64,000 bases of DNA from Ypsolopha sequella (taxonomy: Eukaryota > Arthropoda > Insecta > Lepidoptera > Ypsolophidae). Shown here in pieces: positions 43,087 through 55,548 of this stretch. The stretch covers positions 14,573,221 to 14,637,220 of the forward strand of contig OW203986.1 in assembly GCA_934047225.1 (NCBI GenBank), written 5' to 3'. The translations under genes and the position numbers were made by a program. The notes under the pieces were generated by a model. The model saw nothing but the letters and a program-made list of their open reading frames with translations. It searched no databases and was not told the origin of the DNA. Position 1 is the first letter of the stretch. Each line of letters begins with the position of its first letter.

Positions 43087-44926
43087 GTATGAAAAAAAAA
43101 ATCATGTAGTCATTTAAAAGTTATCTTTAACCGAAATCAATACTGCTGATAATTGTGAACTATTTTCCCTAGGAACATACGCACGCCAAGTATTAGCTTG
43201 GGATACAGACGGGCAGACAGCCGTGTTATAATAGTTTATTTTTTGGTTTTTGTGAGCCATAACATGTTATTATTGGTAAGAATCCAATTAGACTAATTTT
43301 AGATCTCAACTAGCTGTTCCAACTTACAAAGAGTGAAATATCTAATGCCGATCGTAAGAAATATCTACAAGATGGTTTTAAGATTTTTACCACATGTTCT
43401 ACCACCGCAAATTGCTAAAGCGTTGGGATTGATCATACTGAACAACTTGTTTTATGTCTTGAAGTTGAACGACAAAACAATTATTTTCCCACGGTTTAGC
43501 AGTAGCTATTTCAATTTGTATCGGTATGTTTTTTTATAGAAGAACAAAAGTTGTTATGTATGAACCACAGATATCAGGAGAAATGGTAAGGGGGCGTGGC
43601 GCTTGCGAACGCATCTGGCCTAAAATAGACTTGATGCGAGACCCAATGTCAATAGAGAGTGATGTGTTGTCAGTGGGTACCATAGACAATACAGCCCAGA
43701 AAGACGTCTATTGTTCAATATCTTGCGTACAAAAAATTCTGTTAACAAGCCGAGGCACGAAGAACGGGATACTGCAATCCTATTATCCTATTGGCTCTTC
43801 CAAGGTCATTCTTTCTTACGAATAGCGCCACAAACTTATCTTTCCCGAAGTCGAAGATTCTCACGTAATGAATATAGGAGCCATTTTGGTATGGCCTACC
43901 GAAACAGATAATTTTTGAGTGGCGAATTATATCTGCTCGTTCAGTTCGACAGAAATCGGTCGCCTGAATGTGCTATTATTGTTTTAGTTAAAATCAAAAA
44001 ATTACTACGAGTCAAACATCAAAAATGTATGATTTATATAAAAACGGCTCACCTCAATGCGTGTTATGATCGGGAAAGTCGACCAGTTTCAGCAGATTTA
44101 GACTGCCTTCATCTGCGCGAGTAAAGACGTTTACGCGACGACGTTACGCCTCACACTGCGGGCTGCGGCTCGCATTGAGGTGAGCCGTTTTTATATAAAT
44201 CATGAATTATCCTCAAGTCTCATTTAATTCTATAATCGAAAATGTAATCTAGATTATGTCCAGAGTCTTGCCAAAGGGTGGTTCCTCCTAAAATAAGTTT
44301 TCAATTTTGCGCCTGCGACGAAATCGGCACGATTGTATTGTCCTCGCAAGTTTTATGAAGCGTACAACCTTATAGGGAAATGAAACAGCATGCCATTTGG
44401 CCACGCCTACAACGGAGTTGATTGCGTCATGATGCCTGTTCTTAACACGAACAATAAGTGTACTAAGGCAAATCCTGAGGGGGTATGAACAGTAAAACAT
44501 GTTGAATAAGTTATATAGCACCGTGCTATATTAGCACGTCACGTTAAAGTGTAAATGTTTAGAACGGCATTTTATAGTAATTGTCCAGAATTCCGCTAGT
44601 TTAATTTCGTGTCTCTAATTCTACCACAGAATTATTGCTTAGGAAATTAAGACTTAATAGTTTGACTGCCCAGCATGAAATATTGACGACACACTGAGTC
44701 AAAGAAGCAAACACGATGGAGCCCGCAAATGTGCGGGGGGCATAGAGTTGTAACTCCGCACCCCGCATACATGCGATGTGTGTGAGCAGTGAAGTTCGCT
44801 TTCCTATTTATGCTACTTCCGCACAGTGGCGGGATTAGGAACAATTACTATGCTTAATAAGTTTTTGTAGACAAGCAAAGCTTTGTGACGTAGCATTGAT
44901 AGGATAGACATGGAATTTCCATTGGT
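43087..44926. other. Intergenic DNA between mariner and F-box gene
   Basis: Contains a 33-bp-arm foldback (44029-44203). Open stretches such as 43333-43539 and 43526-43825 show no family signature or splice logic. The 3' UTR of the minus-strand F-box gene probably occupies the right edge. Confidence 0.45.
44029..44203. repeat. Foldback element with 33-bp perfect arms
   Basis: atgatttatataaaaacggc tcacctcaatgcg at 44029-44061 and its exact complement at 44171-44203 enclose about 110 bp. Confidence 0.8.
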
Positions 44927-45190
44927 TTACTCGTGACTAGTGACTCTCCGTGACAGAAGTTTCCTCATCAAAGCTGGTAGAAACGCTGGTGCTGATGTCC
45001 TGTCCTTCAGGCGATCGGTGATGTATGGACCAGGTTTGGATATTAGTATCGTGTGCAAAGTCGGCATCGCGCCGATGGTGCAAGCAAGCTCGGGGGATAT
45101 ATTGCGACAACCTTGGACGTCCAACACTTGGAGTTTCTCGCAGTAGTCTTTTACGGCTTCCAGAGACTTGTCCGTTAACTGGTTACAACC
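44927..45190 (-). CDS. F-box/LRR gene exon 3 (residues 589-675 and stop)
   Basis: Acceptor (minus strand) tttattccag|ggt completes an LRR with the last codons of exon 2 (LELK|GCNQLTDKSLEAV). Encodes two more LRRs (LQVLDVQGCRNIS) and a basic tail ending RRVTSHE. Stop TAA at 44929-44927. Confidence 0.9.
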   Translation of the reverse strand, partial: GCNQLTDKSLEAVKDYCEKLQVLDVQGCRNISPELACTIGAMPTLHTILISKPGPYITDRLKDRTSAPAFLPALMRKLLSRRVTSHE

Positions 45191-48100
45191 CTGGAATAAA
45201 TTAAAATAGCTGGTCAAGTGTGTGACGTAATGATTTCTAAAAACAAGAATGCTTGATGAGTGAAAACTATTATGAATGGTGAGGACCAGTAGACTAAATA
45301 GAAAAATTCCCAAAACAAATTAATTTTGTAGATTTTTTGATAATTATATGCTGAAAATTGTTAAGTACCGTCCGTATTTTTTTCTGACAGTGTCTGCTGC
45401 AGCCCAATTAGGTACCGTATTTTTATGACGCGAACGCGTAATATAAACAACAATGAAAAGAAAGATAAGCGTTTACCGGTCGTCAAGATGGTCGTTTGGT
45501 CGGCCAAATTTCACTACAATCGGCCTTGCCGTCTTGAGTAATGCCACGGACAGAAAAAAACCGGCTTCGATATAAGGATATCTGCTTTTTGACGGAACCC
45601 TAATATAAAAAGAAGTTGATTGTCGGGTCGAGAGAGCAATTACAAGGTTGGGTCAATGATGCCACAACGAGTCTAGCGCGCTGTTGCTCTGCCCGCACTC
45701 AAGTAAAACGTAACGAGATCGGATATAAATTGTTATCTGAACGAGTTGTTCATCAGGGGTGCAATTATTATTATTGTGTAAGAAAATTGTATTCATTTGA
45801 CAGCTTAAAACGTTTCAATTGTGAAACTGCTATTCGCCTAAGCAAATTAGCCAGTTTGACAAATGATATTGTACGTTTTACGTCGTACGTTTCTTATACA
45901 ATTGGCATAGATTAAATTATGTTAAGGTGTGTTAATTCGAAAACCATTTCGAGATTTAGGTTTAATAAGCCGTATTTTCGAAGTTTTGGTCTAAAAAGCC
46001 TCAACGAAAAGGCTGCAACTTCCATTTGACCTCGTGTGACGTCACTTGAGTAATGGCTGTTTAGAAATGTGTCCTTTGCTATCAAGATAAATTTATAATT
46101 ATTTGTTTCAGACTAATTTGACAGCTAGATGACAGATGAGTAGAGAGACAGAGACAGACCACTTTTTTTATAAGCAATCACACATCACAATCACTATAAT
46201 AAAGCCGATTCTGAAGGCTTTAATTTTAGTTTTAGTGCTGTCAAAACTAAAGTTCTTCGATACAAAATAGTCCTTAAGAGTAAGGATTAGAAGCTAAAGG
46301 TGAATGCTCAAAAAAAACCCAGGCCCGGCGCCAATGAAATATATCTCATATTTTTAGTATAAATATGTAATGAAATACCACATTTTTTTTATCACCGATA
46401 TCGATGGCTAAATGTAAGAAATTGCTATTTGTTTTTGTTTAGTGGCAGGGGTAATACAAAAGAAACCAAAGCCCAGCGCTAATTATATATCTCAGATATA
46501 AATTATAGTCGTGTAATGAAATACCACATATTTGGCGTCATTGATATCGATAGCTAAATGTAAGAAATTGCTATTTGTTTAATGGCAGGGGTAATATTGA
46601 GGTATCTCAAATAGTATTAAAAAATATTTACAATCAGCATGTTACAAAACAAAATGAAGCGCTTTACATTGAAACTGATGGGTGAATGTAAAAAATTGCT
46701 ATTTGTTTCATGGCAGGGGTAACTTAAGGTACCTAAAATAGTTACAACTGGCATAAAGTGCGTTTAAAGATGATATAATGCACATAGAAATCTATAGTTG
46801 AGCAACCGGACGTACCACGTGACCTTGACGTGACGCGACATGAACAGTGGCGAAGATTCTTATGGGCATTATACAAGTGGTCTACCTTTACTTACTGGAT
46901 ACTAGATTTTAGTAGGTTCACTGTAAAGAGTAAGGGGGATAGCAGATGTTTGCATAGTCAATTTCAAGGTCTTTATGCCAGTTGTAACTATGTTTAGGTA
47001 CCCCTGCCATAAAACAAATAGCAATTTTTTACATTCACCCATCAGTTTCAATGTAAAGCGTTTAATTTTATTATCTAAAATGCTGATTGTTAATGTTTTT
47101 TCAATGCAAGTGCTCGTAAAGGCCCACTTTTTATGCATCAAAACCGAACAGAAAGTCGATTATTTTGCCCTAGGGCTTTATTATTATTATTATTTTATTT
47201 ATTTACGAGAAGTTTGCTAACCCGCAACCTTTCCTGTGTACCATAAATGTTATACTTTTTTTCCACTGTTTAACGGCTCTGGATACAGTCCTTTTGAGCA
47301 AATCATTAACTTGCAAAATTGTAACAATGTAACTATCAACTTTAATAATTAAATTGTTTTCTTTGATTATATTTGTTTTATTTCCTCACACTATGCATTG
47401 AAAAACGTAGTATGATACACGGGCGTAAAAGCAATAAATTACTCGGTTAAGTTTAAAACTTTCTCCATACTTCGTGAGCATTCTCCTTTCTTTGGAAAAT
47501 TTCAAACTTTGACAGCACTAAAACTAAAATTAAAGCCTTCAGAATTGGCTTTCATGTCTAAAATTCTCAAGTGACAAGGTCATCGGACCATTCTTTAAAA
47601 AATCATAAAAAAATAATGGTTAATTTATATACCAAAATAATGAAAACTGTGTTCTACAATGGCGTATATTAAGCTATGGGAATTCCGGCAGTTGTGGAAT
47701 TGGCCTCTTCTTTTTTTCTTCAATATTTACGATTTGAAAACCGTTTCGTGGTATAGCTTTCCTTAACCGTTTCTGGTAAGTATATAGATATTAAAATAGG
47801 CATGCATATCTTTTATTAAATGAATATCTTTCATTCGACCTTCAGTGACGTCATCATCACACATTTCAATACGAAAAAATATATTTCTTGAACGCATCTT
47901 TAAGTCTGACAAGGATTCAACCATTCAACTTAATATGATTACGAAACTTCCTGTAAATATTAAAATACCAATAAAATCGGTTTAAAAGCACGAAAATATT
48001 ATTTATTTATCGAAAAATTTAATAGCTAAGTAGTTCCCAGTTTTTAAGTTGGATAATAATAATTCCTTGTTTCTTTATAATCAGCTGAGTATTGTGCAGT

Positions 48101-50308
48101 GGTAACCGCATCAAAACGAATAAATAGACAGACAGAAAAGAATTCTAAAAATCGCTGATTTGTATTCTATTACTCTTTTTTAGCTACCCCTTTTCTATTT
48201 TTATTACTTTTCTTCAATGTACAGACACACCTGGTTATACTCTTTTATTATATGTATTGTTGATTGATATGGATTTAAAATTATATTACCTTGAGCTCCA
48301 GTTGTTTCAATCTCCTCAACCCTTTGACAATTTTTGTAACAGCTTCATCCTTTAGGTTGTAGCAATCAATAAGATTAAAGTATTCAATACTGGGGCAATG
48401 TTTGACAAGATGTTCAATTCCTTCATGAGTCACTTGTTGACAACGGCTCATGTTCAGAACGACAAGCTCCTTGAAGCTGAAGGCATATGTGAGGCTGACG
48501 TCAGTTATTCTGTTGCAGCCACTGATGTCCAGTTCTCTTAGATTCCTCATTCGCGCAAGAGAGTATCCAGAATATGAATTCATGGTCAAATTTTCACACA
48601 TCCTCATGACATCTCTTTTTCTCCTCGCGTCACGGACTATTTCTTCTTCGGCTCGTGAGCCCAGGTGTATTCTTGGAGGGTCGTTACCTTCATCATAATT
48701 TGTCATTATTGGCACATCTTCTTCATCTTCATTGGCATCAACTTTTCCCATGCCAGTGAAGCCTGCATCAGAAACTTTGTCACAGTGGCTCATTCGTAAT
48801 GTGTGCAGATAAATTTGGTTTTTAAAGACCACTTGGATAGCAGTGTCAGTAACAGCATTAAAGCAATAACTTATGTCTAACATCTCTAGTCTGGGCAGCT
48901 TCTCTGATAACATAATCAGCCCTGTCTGATCCAAATTCAATGAATGAATGTCCAATGACCTTAAAACTAAGTTTTCTTCTTGACACAGTCCTCTTTGTAA
49001 TCCATCTTTAGTTATCATTTCACATTGAGAGCAATTTAGATATACAAGCTTTTTTAATTTGTGCAATTCTCCAATGCCTAATTCTGTTACAGCACGACAT
49101 CTCTGTATATTTAATTTTTCAAGATTTACTAAATTTTTGCAAATATGTATCAAAGATTGGTCTGTAACCCTGCTGCACATCCCGATGTTGAGTTCTTTCA
49201 ATGAAGACTGGTATGAGGTCAGAGAAACTATACCAGCATTAGTCAACTGATCACAGCTGTATAATTGTAGCAATTCCAATTTCAAGTCTTTCACTTCTGA
49301 TAGAGATTTTAAAGCTGCTCCATCAATAAGTGTGTTTGAGAAGTACAATTTTTTGATATGCTTTGCTCTTGATGTAATGAATTGCAAAACAAAGTAGAAT
49401 GTCAACACACTTTCTGATGGGTTTGAAAACATATCAATATGTGCTGGGTAAAACTTCTTAACTAAGCCCAAGTGGAACTGTAAGGAGCAAAAAGATAGAC
49501 TCAGTTCTTCTATTTTTGGGGCAGCCATGATGAATCTGTTGAACAGTGCATCGGTGAGGTATTGGTTGCAATTTAAGCTCAATACTTTTAAGTTTCTGAG
49601 GCTATCAGCTGTAAGACCATCAGTTTTCCCTTCTAGTAACCTTCCGGACATGAAGAGCTCTCTACAGCGATCAATATTTAGTTCTTCGATGTTTGGACAC
49701 TTCTGGAGTATGTACATGAATGTTTTCTCATCCGTATCACAGTTTCTCAATGTCAAGCTCTTTATATTCTCTCCGAGTTTATCCCAAAATTCATTCAGCT
49801 TATTAGATATCTCAACTTCATTAAAAAGATAGTGACAGTAACATAAAGGTGAGGTTACAAAGATTTGGAGAGGAGAGTCCTCATCTTCTCCAAGCATTGA
49901 TTTGTAGAAGACAGCCACTTTGTTATCAAGAAAACATTTATCGTTTGCGGCTAAATACCATGACTGACATGTCTCACTGGCTGCTTTCCTATCCGATTTC
50001 GGTAGATACCTAAAAAGGTATACTAAAACCTGAAATAATAACAAAAGAAAATTAAATTATTAATGAAAATAGTGAGAATTAAATTACAGGACGAAAGGAC
50101 TATATATAAATGTTGTTTTCTTTTAAATTGTTGTGTAACAAATACGTAGTGTTAGCTTTATAATTATACAGCAAGCACAACAAAGAAAATCACCTCTAAT
50201 CACGTGAAAAAAAAATTGTAGGGCACACAAAGACGATTCAATTTGTATTATTATTAGACTGCATAACAAACTTTAGAAACTCACCTCGAATGGTAGATCC
50301 GATGCCAT
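44927..50308 (-). CDS. F-box / leucine-rich-repeat protein, three coding exons, 675 aa
   Basis: Probable substrate receptor of an SCF-type ubiquitin ligase. Join complement of 50285-50308, 48290-50029 and 44927-45190 (2028 nt with stop); introns are GT/AG and all junctions phase 0. The F-box spans about residues 3-40: MASDLPFE from exon 1 joins VLVYLFRYLPKSDRKAASET in exon 2, giving the usual LP-E-L-F-YL-D pattern, then a Trp (CQSWY). Cysteine-containing LRRs follow from about 90 to the end (LKELNIGMCSRVTDQSL, LEKLNIQRCRAVTE, LRELDISGCNRITD, LKQLELKGCNQLTD). An acidic/charged insert (DANEDEEDVP ... EEEIVRDARRKRD, roughly 430-500) interrupts the repeats. Orthology not assigned; substrate unknown. 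Confidence 0.9.
45191..48289 (-). other. F-box/LRR gene intron 2 (3.1 kb)
   Basis: Donor ctcaag|gtaata, acceptor ttattccag. Dominated by the 46204-47549 inverted-repeat element; the remainder (45400-46200, 47550-48280) is unassigned AT-rich DNA. Confidence 0.85.
46204..47549. mobile_element. Non-autonomous DNA element, 42-bp terminal inverted repeats
   Basis: gccgattctgaaggctttaa...tgctgtcaaa at 46204-46245 and its near-complete complement at 47508-47549 bound 1346 bp. Inside, a block 'aatgtaagaaattgctattt gtt..tggcaggggtaa' occurs three times in direct orientation (about 46412, 46556, 46685) and once inverted (about 46995-47040). No transposase-like ORF. Likely a deletion or composite derivative of a DNA transposon. 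Confidence 0.7.
48290..50029 (-). CDS. F-box/LRR gene exon 2 (residues 9-588)
   Basis: Acceptor (minus strand) attatttcag|gtt, donor ctcaag|gtaata, 580 codons without a stop. Holds most of the F-box and the LRR array. An open run-on of six codons into the upstream intron is not coding. Confidence 0.93.
50285..50308 (-). CDS. F-box/LRR gene exon 1 (MASDLPFE)
   Basis: Eight codons, ATG at 50308-50306, donor ttcgag|gtgagt. Supplies the conserved LPFE start of the F-box that exon 2 lacks, which is why this tiny exon is credible. The 255-bp intron to exon 2 is phase 0. Confidence 0.88.
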
Positions 50309-51399
50309 TGTTTGAAATATTTGTTTTACAGTTTTTCTTCTGATTATAGTTAACTAAACTAAGAATTTTCAATATTTTTTTTACTAATTTTCACAAGCAA
50401 GTACTATCACTTCCGTCATTTTTCTTCCTGCTGATTTTGTTTGACATTGACATTTGGTTTTTTTTTTTTTTGGAGAAGGCTAAGGGCTTGAGCCTATACT
50501 GCCCGATCTTATTTAAATTTATTTTCTTCTCTTGTTATCGAGGCTAAAAAGCCTTTTCTTTCATAACTATTTTCATAAAGGAGACGGCCAGTTCCCCATA
50601 AGCAAAATGCCTTAAGAGAGTACACAAATATATTGTGGTCAATGATAAAGAACAAATTCAAAATAACACGGTTTGATTATCCATTTAAAACGGACACCAT
50701 CTTTTAATAACTTTTTATGATAAATCGTTTTTATTTTGAGGTTATTTTCATATGGCATTGCGAAAATAAACTTCAGCGCGTTTGAAACGTTCATAGTTGT
50801 AACAATGTTTCACGATGATTCTGATATATTTAAAAGGGTATGCTCGAATGTCAATCGTAATGTAATCTCTATCAAAATCCAGAAGAAAAGCATGAATCTT
50901 GAAATAAATAGCTGTGACTGCTGATTGCGTCACGCATGACTCTTATCTTATCAAAGCACGCTGGAAGCGTAGTTTGTGGACTACTTGGTAGATGGCGCGC
51001 GCTTTCGTTTCGTTCGGTGTTCGCTCTCATGACCGGCTGCGACATTAAGTACTTATTTATTTTAATATATGTGTCCGTGTTATTATAAAAGTGAAACTAG
51101 CTACGAATAAATCTAACAAAAATTATAGTATAAATTGATTTCGTGTACGCGGTTAAGGCCGATTCTGGCCATCTCCTTTGTAGTTATTAGGTAAAATCAA
51201 GTCTTCAGTATTGTATAATCGAGTAACGTATTTATATGATTCATTAATTTTATAATCCAGTATTATTTTTCAAATAGGTAACTTTAATGGTATTCTTGAT
51301 AAAATTGTAAATGGGGTAAAATGTTTCTGTATTGTTGAGAAGTTCCTGAATAGAGCGCGAAACATCCAGCGGGTCTAGAAAGAAAAGCGATCGGAACCA
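50309..51399. other. F-box gene 5' flank and repeats
   Basis: The first 140 bp upstream of the ATG should include the F-box 5' UTR/promoter; no TATA box stands out. A T run at 50458-50472 leads into a repeat 'gagaaggctaagggcttgag' resembling a stretch at about 26020-26070. Nothing else assigned. Confidence 0.4.
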
Positions 51400-51870
51400 T
51401 TTAGTCTAAGAGTCGCTAGACCAAATCGGAAACTCCGTTAGCTACTTCCCTGAATAACCTTTTAAATTTTTAATCGATCGGGTGGTGGGAAGGGGTTGCC
51501 AGCGTTGATTAAAATACCAAGCCGCCGTGAGCCGTGAGCGCGATGACGCGTTCGCCGGCTGATATCTGAGCCCACATAAAATTATTATTATTTTGGTACT
51601 TTTAATTAACGCTGGCAACCCCTTCCCACCACCCGAGTGATTTAAATTTTTTTTGGGTGCACAGGGAGTACAGAGCAACTGTTTGAAAAAAAAATTAATG
51701 TCGCTGAGCCCACATTTTTTTTCTTTTTTTTCCCCACCACACACCCGCACCCACCGTCCGCGGCCTGCCAGCACGAAGATTATCGGAAAAGGTTGTTCAA
51801 GGAAGTAGCTAACGGAGTTTCAATACAGCTGAAGTCACATGCATGACCGATTTGGTCGCTAGCTCTCAGT
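51400..51870. repeat. Nested palindrome, three concentric pairs of inverted repeats
   Basis: Outer arms ctaagagtcgctagaccaaa (51406-51429) / complement (51848-51870); middle arms aaactccgttagctacttcc (51430-51463) / complement (51787-51820); inner arms cgggtggtgggaaggggttg (51479-51519) / complement (51594-51635). Spacer DNA on the two sides is unequal. No ORF. Confidence 0.75.
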
Positions 51871-53177
51871 CTATTTCGAATCGTCTTCGACTGGACGTTT
51901 AGAATCGAGACGTTCGAAATATTAGTAGAATGTAAAACGTTTGTCAATCGATCGTCGAGTCGATCCACGAGTCGAAGGGCTTGCTTGGTTTAAAAAATAG
52001 CTAAGTTGTCTATGGAAACGTTTTGGATTGTGTTCCGAAAACAAGATAAGAAATCTCCCAGTCGATTCTCTCTTTCTAATTCTAAGCTGATAAAAAGAGA
52101 TACATAATAATTGGACACGTTTTTCAAAGTTTATATAACGCAGACCAACCAAACCAAACCAAAATGAAATCTCAAAATTTACGTGACTGACGTTCTTTCT
52201 GTCTCTTCACGTGCTAGTGCGAAAACGAGCGAAACGCTAAAGCGCTAGTGGTTTTTAGCAAGAAATAAGCGCTTTTCGCCGCGTCATGCGTTTTAGTCTA
52301 TTTCTCGCAAATTTTGTATTAAAACCCCATTAAAAGTATATATTTTCTGAATCTGGATAAAATTTCCCATCTTTTGAACATAACAAATTACTGGATTTTT
52401 ACCCGTAACCCTAATTTAAATCTAGACATTAAGAAAAACAAAAAACCTCTTCAATCTCACTGAGCGGCATTGACACTTAAGAATCGTAAAAGTTTCCGAC
52501 GTTCAGATAAAGTTTTTATTTTTTTTAGAAACATGAAGTTTTTAATAGGCTGGTACCTGTTTTGGTCCATGATTATCTCGCAAAATAAATATTTATGAAT
52601 CCACTGCACTTCACCGCGGCGAAAACAAGACTGGAAGGTCAACTCAGTGGCTCGAAAACTGATTTATCATTTACGTAATTGAATAGAAATGTGCTGATTC
52701 TTCCCATCATGTCAATATAAGTTTAAAAGAGAAAGAATGCTTCGGAACATGCCATTTGACCACTTTAAAACCGCATGTCGCATTACTGCGTCATCGACGG
52801 GACCCGTCCACTAGCGCTTGTAGCACTATTAGTCAGAGACGAGACCCGTCTACTAGCACGTGAAGGGTATTTGCAGTGCAGAAAAGAAAAGAAACTCCAC
52901 GAAAGGATGAAAAGCTCTATTGTTCTTGTGCATTATTAGTTTTATACATGGTGATATTGGCGAAAGTGAGTACCAAGCTACCGGAGCTACCCGTAAAGGT
53001 TTATGGATGGATTGCACAGATAGATCTATCTACGAAGGATTGTTAATTCTCCATATTTGTGCCCAAAGTACGGCGAAGGGTCTCACCAGTCACCACCCAC
53101 AACGCTGGGATATAATAATCGCTGAGAAAAGAGGGTGTTTGAGTGTGGACTACTTATGACTTGCCTTTGTAACATCT
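51871..53177. other. Intergenic DNA, diverged SINE fragment near the end
   Basis: No gene is seen. About 53055-53125 (tttgtgcccaaagtacggcg, ctgggatataataatcgc) resembles the body of the SINE at 33366 without its tRNA head. Confidence 0.4.
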
Positions 53178-53189
53178 TTGATATTCAGT

Positions 53190-53515
53190 GTAGAAGTAAC
53201 GGGCTGCCTAAAATCAACCCCTCTCTGTATGCTGTACCCACTGGCAGGCATAGCCCCACCAGCAATTCGTAGGAAGATCACGAGCGCAGTGGAGAAGCTG
53301 AAACAAGAAACTGACCCACAACACCCGGTCCACGGGTACCAACTGGTGCCACCTCTACTCAAAAGCTGCAAAGCTTCCTGAAGGGCACTATGGCTCTCAC
53401 TGATATTCCAGCAAATGCGAGATATGGTTGGTGGAGGGAAACACTCCCTGCATATTTGTCCCAGCAAAGGAGCAACTGGCACCTGGATACAATACCCATG
53501 GCCTATATGTAAATA
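53190..53515 (+). pseudogene. Probable relic of a non-LTR retrotransposon ORF2 C-terminus
   Basis: The frame reads PLAGIAPPAIRRKITSAVEK then HPVHGYQLVPPLLKSCK; after a frameshift near 53380 another frame reads MALTDIPANARYGWW. The 'LAGIAPPxIRR ... HPxxGYQ ... LKS' pattern is what I recall for the region after the RT domain of RTE/CR1-like elements. Broken and short; assignment from memory. Confidence 0.4.
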
Positions 53516-54196
53516 TTGATTGTAAATATTCGCCCGCGTAGGAAAAAGTTTGTCCATCCTTGGTATAGAAACACCAAGAGAGACAGACAAGTTGTGTCTT
53601 GTATGTATAGAGAAGAAAAAGAGGAAAGTTGTTTGGAGAAGATTGGTCAAATCAAATATCAGCTTAAATCCCTGGTATTTAGGTTTATTTTCAAATGTTC
53701 AAACACTTTGACATAATTTATGTGGTAAGTTCTAAAAAAATTTTTAAAAATTAAAACAATGAAAACCATGTTTTTCCTTTTATTTACGAATGTCCTCTTT
53801 TTTTTCCTGAGTCCTACTTTTTTTGTAAACCCTCTTTTTCCATTTTACTAAACTTGCATATGCAAGTGTGTTGAATGGGTGGAATTTCGTGTCTGTAAGA
53901 TGAATCTGAGTCACGATCTAGACTTCAATCAACTGTTTCAGTGTTATTGGTTGAGGAAAATACCTGATTATTTTCTTCCTTCGGTCAGACATCGATTTTT
54001 TATTATGTTAGCCCGCGTAACCGAAGTACTGCTATGATATAATACTATGCTTATACATAGTAAAAAAGTTACTCGTGGTTACCGGTCATCAGGAAACTAC
54101 ATTTTATACATATATTAGAATTACCTAACCTCACCTAACCTAGAAAACCTAACCAGAAATTTAAAAAAAATCGTACTTAATTTTTAAATGACAATT

Positions 54197-54538
54197 ATCG
54201 TCACGACATGAATCCCTGAGAGGATGTCTGAGATGTTCCAACTGTGAACTGTGAAATTCAAGTCACAGTCCATACTCGGTACACCCGCGTTTCACCGAAG
54301 ATTATTACGTCCCAACGTGATGGGTGGTGAGGCCTATCGCCGTATTTTGGGCACAACTACACGCTTTTTAGGGCGTGCAGGTTCCCTTACGATGTTTTCC
54401 TTCACCGTTCAGCAAGTGGTAAGTAAGAACAAATAATAAATAAAATCCGAAAAACTTATTGGAACATGCCCGACCGGGGATTAAAACTGGATCTCAAGAT
54501 TGAGAGGCCAGCGTTCTACCCCTGAGCTACCGCTGCTT
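54197..54538 (-). mobile_element. tRNA-derived SINE, copy 2
   Basis: On the minus strand it opens with the same tRNA-like head as copy 1 (agcggtagctcaggggtaga, then the B-box region near 54468) and continues through ccacttgctgaacggtgaag, the cgttgggacgtaataatc block and gggattcatgtcgtga at its 3' end. About 340 bp, a few percent to 20 percent diverged from copy 1 by eye. Confidence 0.75.
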
Positions 54539-55548
54539 TTAGGGGCAGGTATATATAGTCACCAACGACCTTGGGTCGACCTGTGTCGGTACACATATCG
54601 ACAGAAACCATATTGAAATAACGTTTATATCAGCGCACACTGCATTACGACGTCGCTGGGTCTTCGGATAGCGCAAAATAGGAGAAAATAATACTTTTCA
54701 CATGCACTCGATGGACTGAAAAATTCCACAAATGATTTTTCTATGTAATATTTTCCTTGTATTTTAATGCAAGAACCATATAAATACTATCAGTGGTTTT
54801 AAAGAAATAACAAATTTTACTTAATTTTTTAGCTAAAAACAGCTTAACTGAACAATATTTTCATGCTGTTTCTTATACGTGAGAATAATTTCCTTAAATG
54901 AAGTTTTTCTTTATAGTGTAACTAAAAATATATATTTTTATCATAATACATTTATCAATAGAGTAATTTCGGATGACGCTGGGAAGAGGCGCCTGAAGCA
55001 AATTTTTAAAGTCAATGGAAAATTACAGTTCTTCTCGCGTAAGTTTGCCGATGGCGAAACACACATTTTGACAGCTCACCGCGTTGTACTAAGCGCTCTA
55101 GCTTACCGGAAAACTTGTGTGTAGATCTGTAAATCTGTGAAAATAGCGAAATGTGTGAATATAAATAGCAATTTAAAAGTAAGTGCGCCGACTATTTCTA
55201 CATCATTAAAATGATCAACCCTTGTTGGTATTTAAAAAATTCAAGTCTCTCTCGATAAACATTCTTTCAAAGTAAGATATCTTAAAGAGACAACGTGTTG
55301 TAGGAGTTTGCGCGTTACAATGTTTTTGCCACTTGTTGGGCGCCATTTCTCTTCAGTTAGCGGGAGGCGTGCCGCGAGTCTGCCCTCGCTTCGTGCGACA
55401 CGCAGCGCAAATACAATCCGCACTTTTACGTTCCAAATACAAACTTTATATAGTGTTGTTCCAAGTACAAACTTTGCTAGAGACGGTCGGAAAAGATGTG
55501 AAAACTATAGACATGGTTTGATGAAGTTTTGGAAGTTCTGTGCTAAGT

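Noticed and set aside
53150..53650. 166-codon minus-strand ORF
   Set aside because: It is the shadow of the plus-strand non-LTR relic at 53190-53515.
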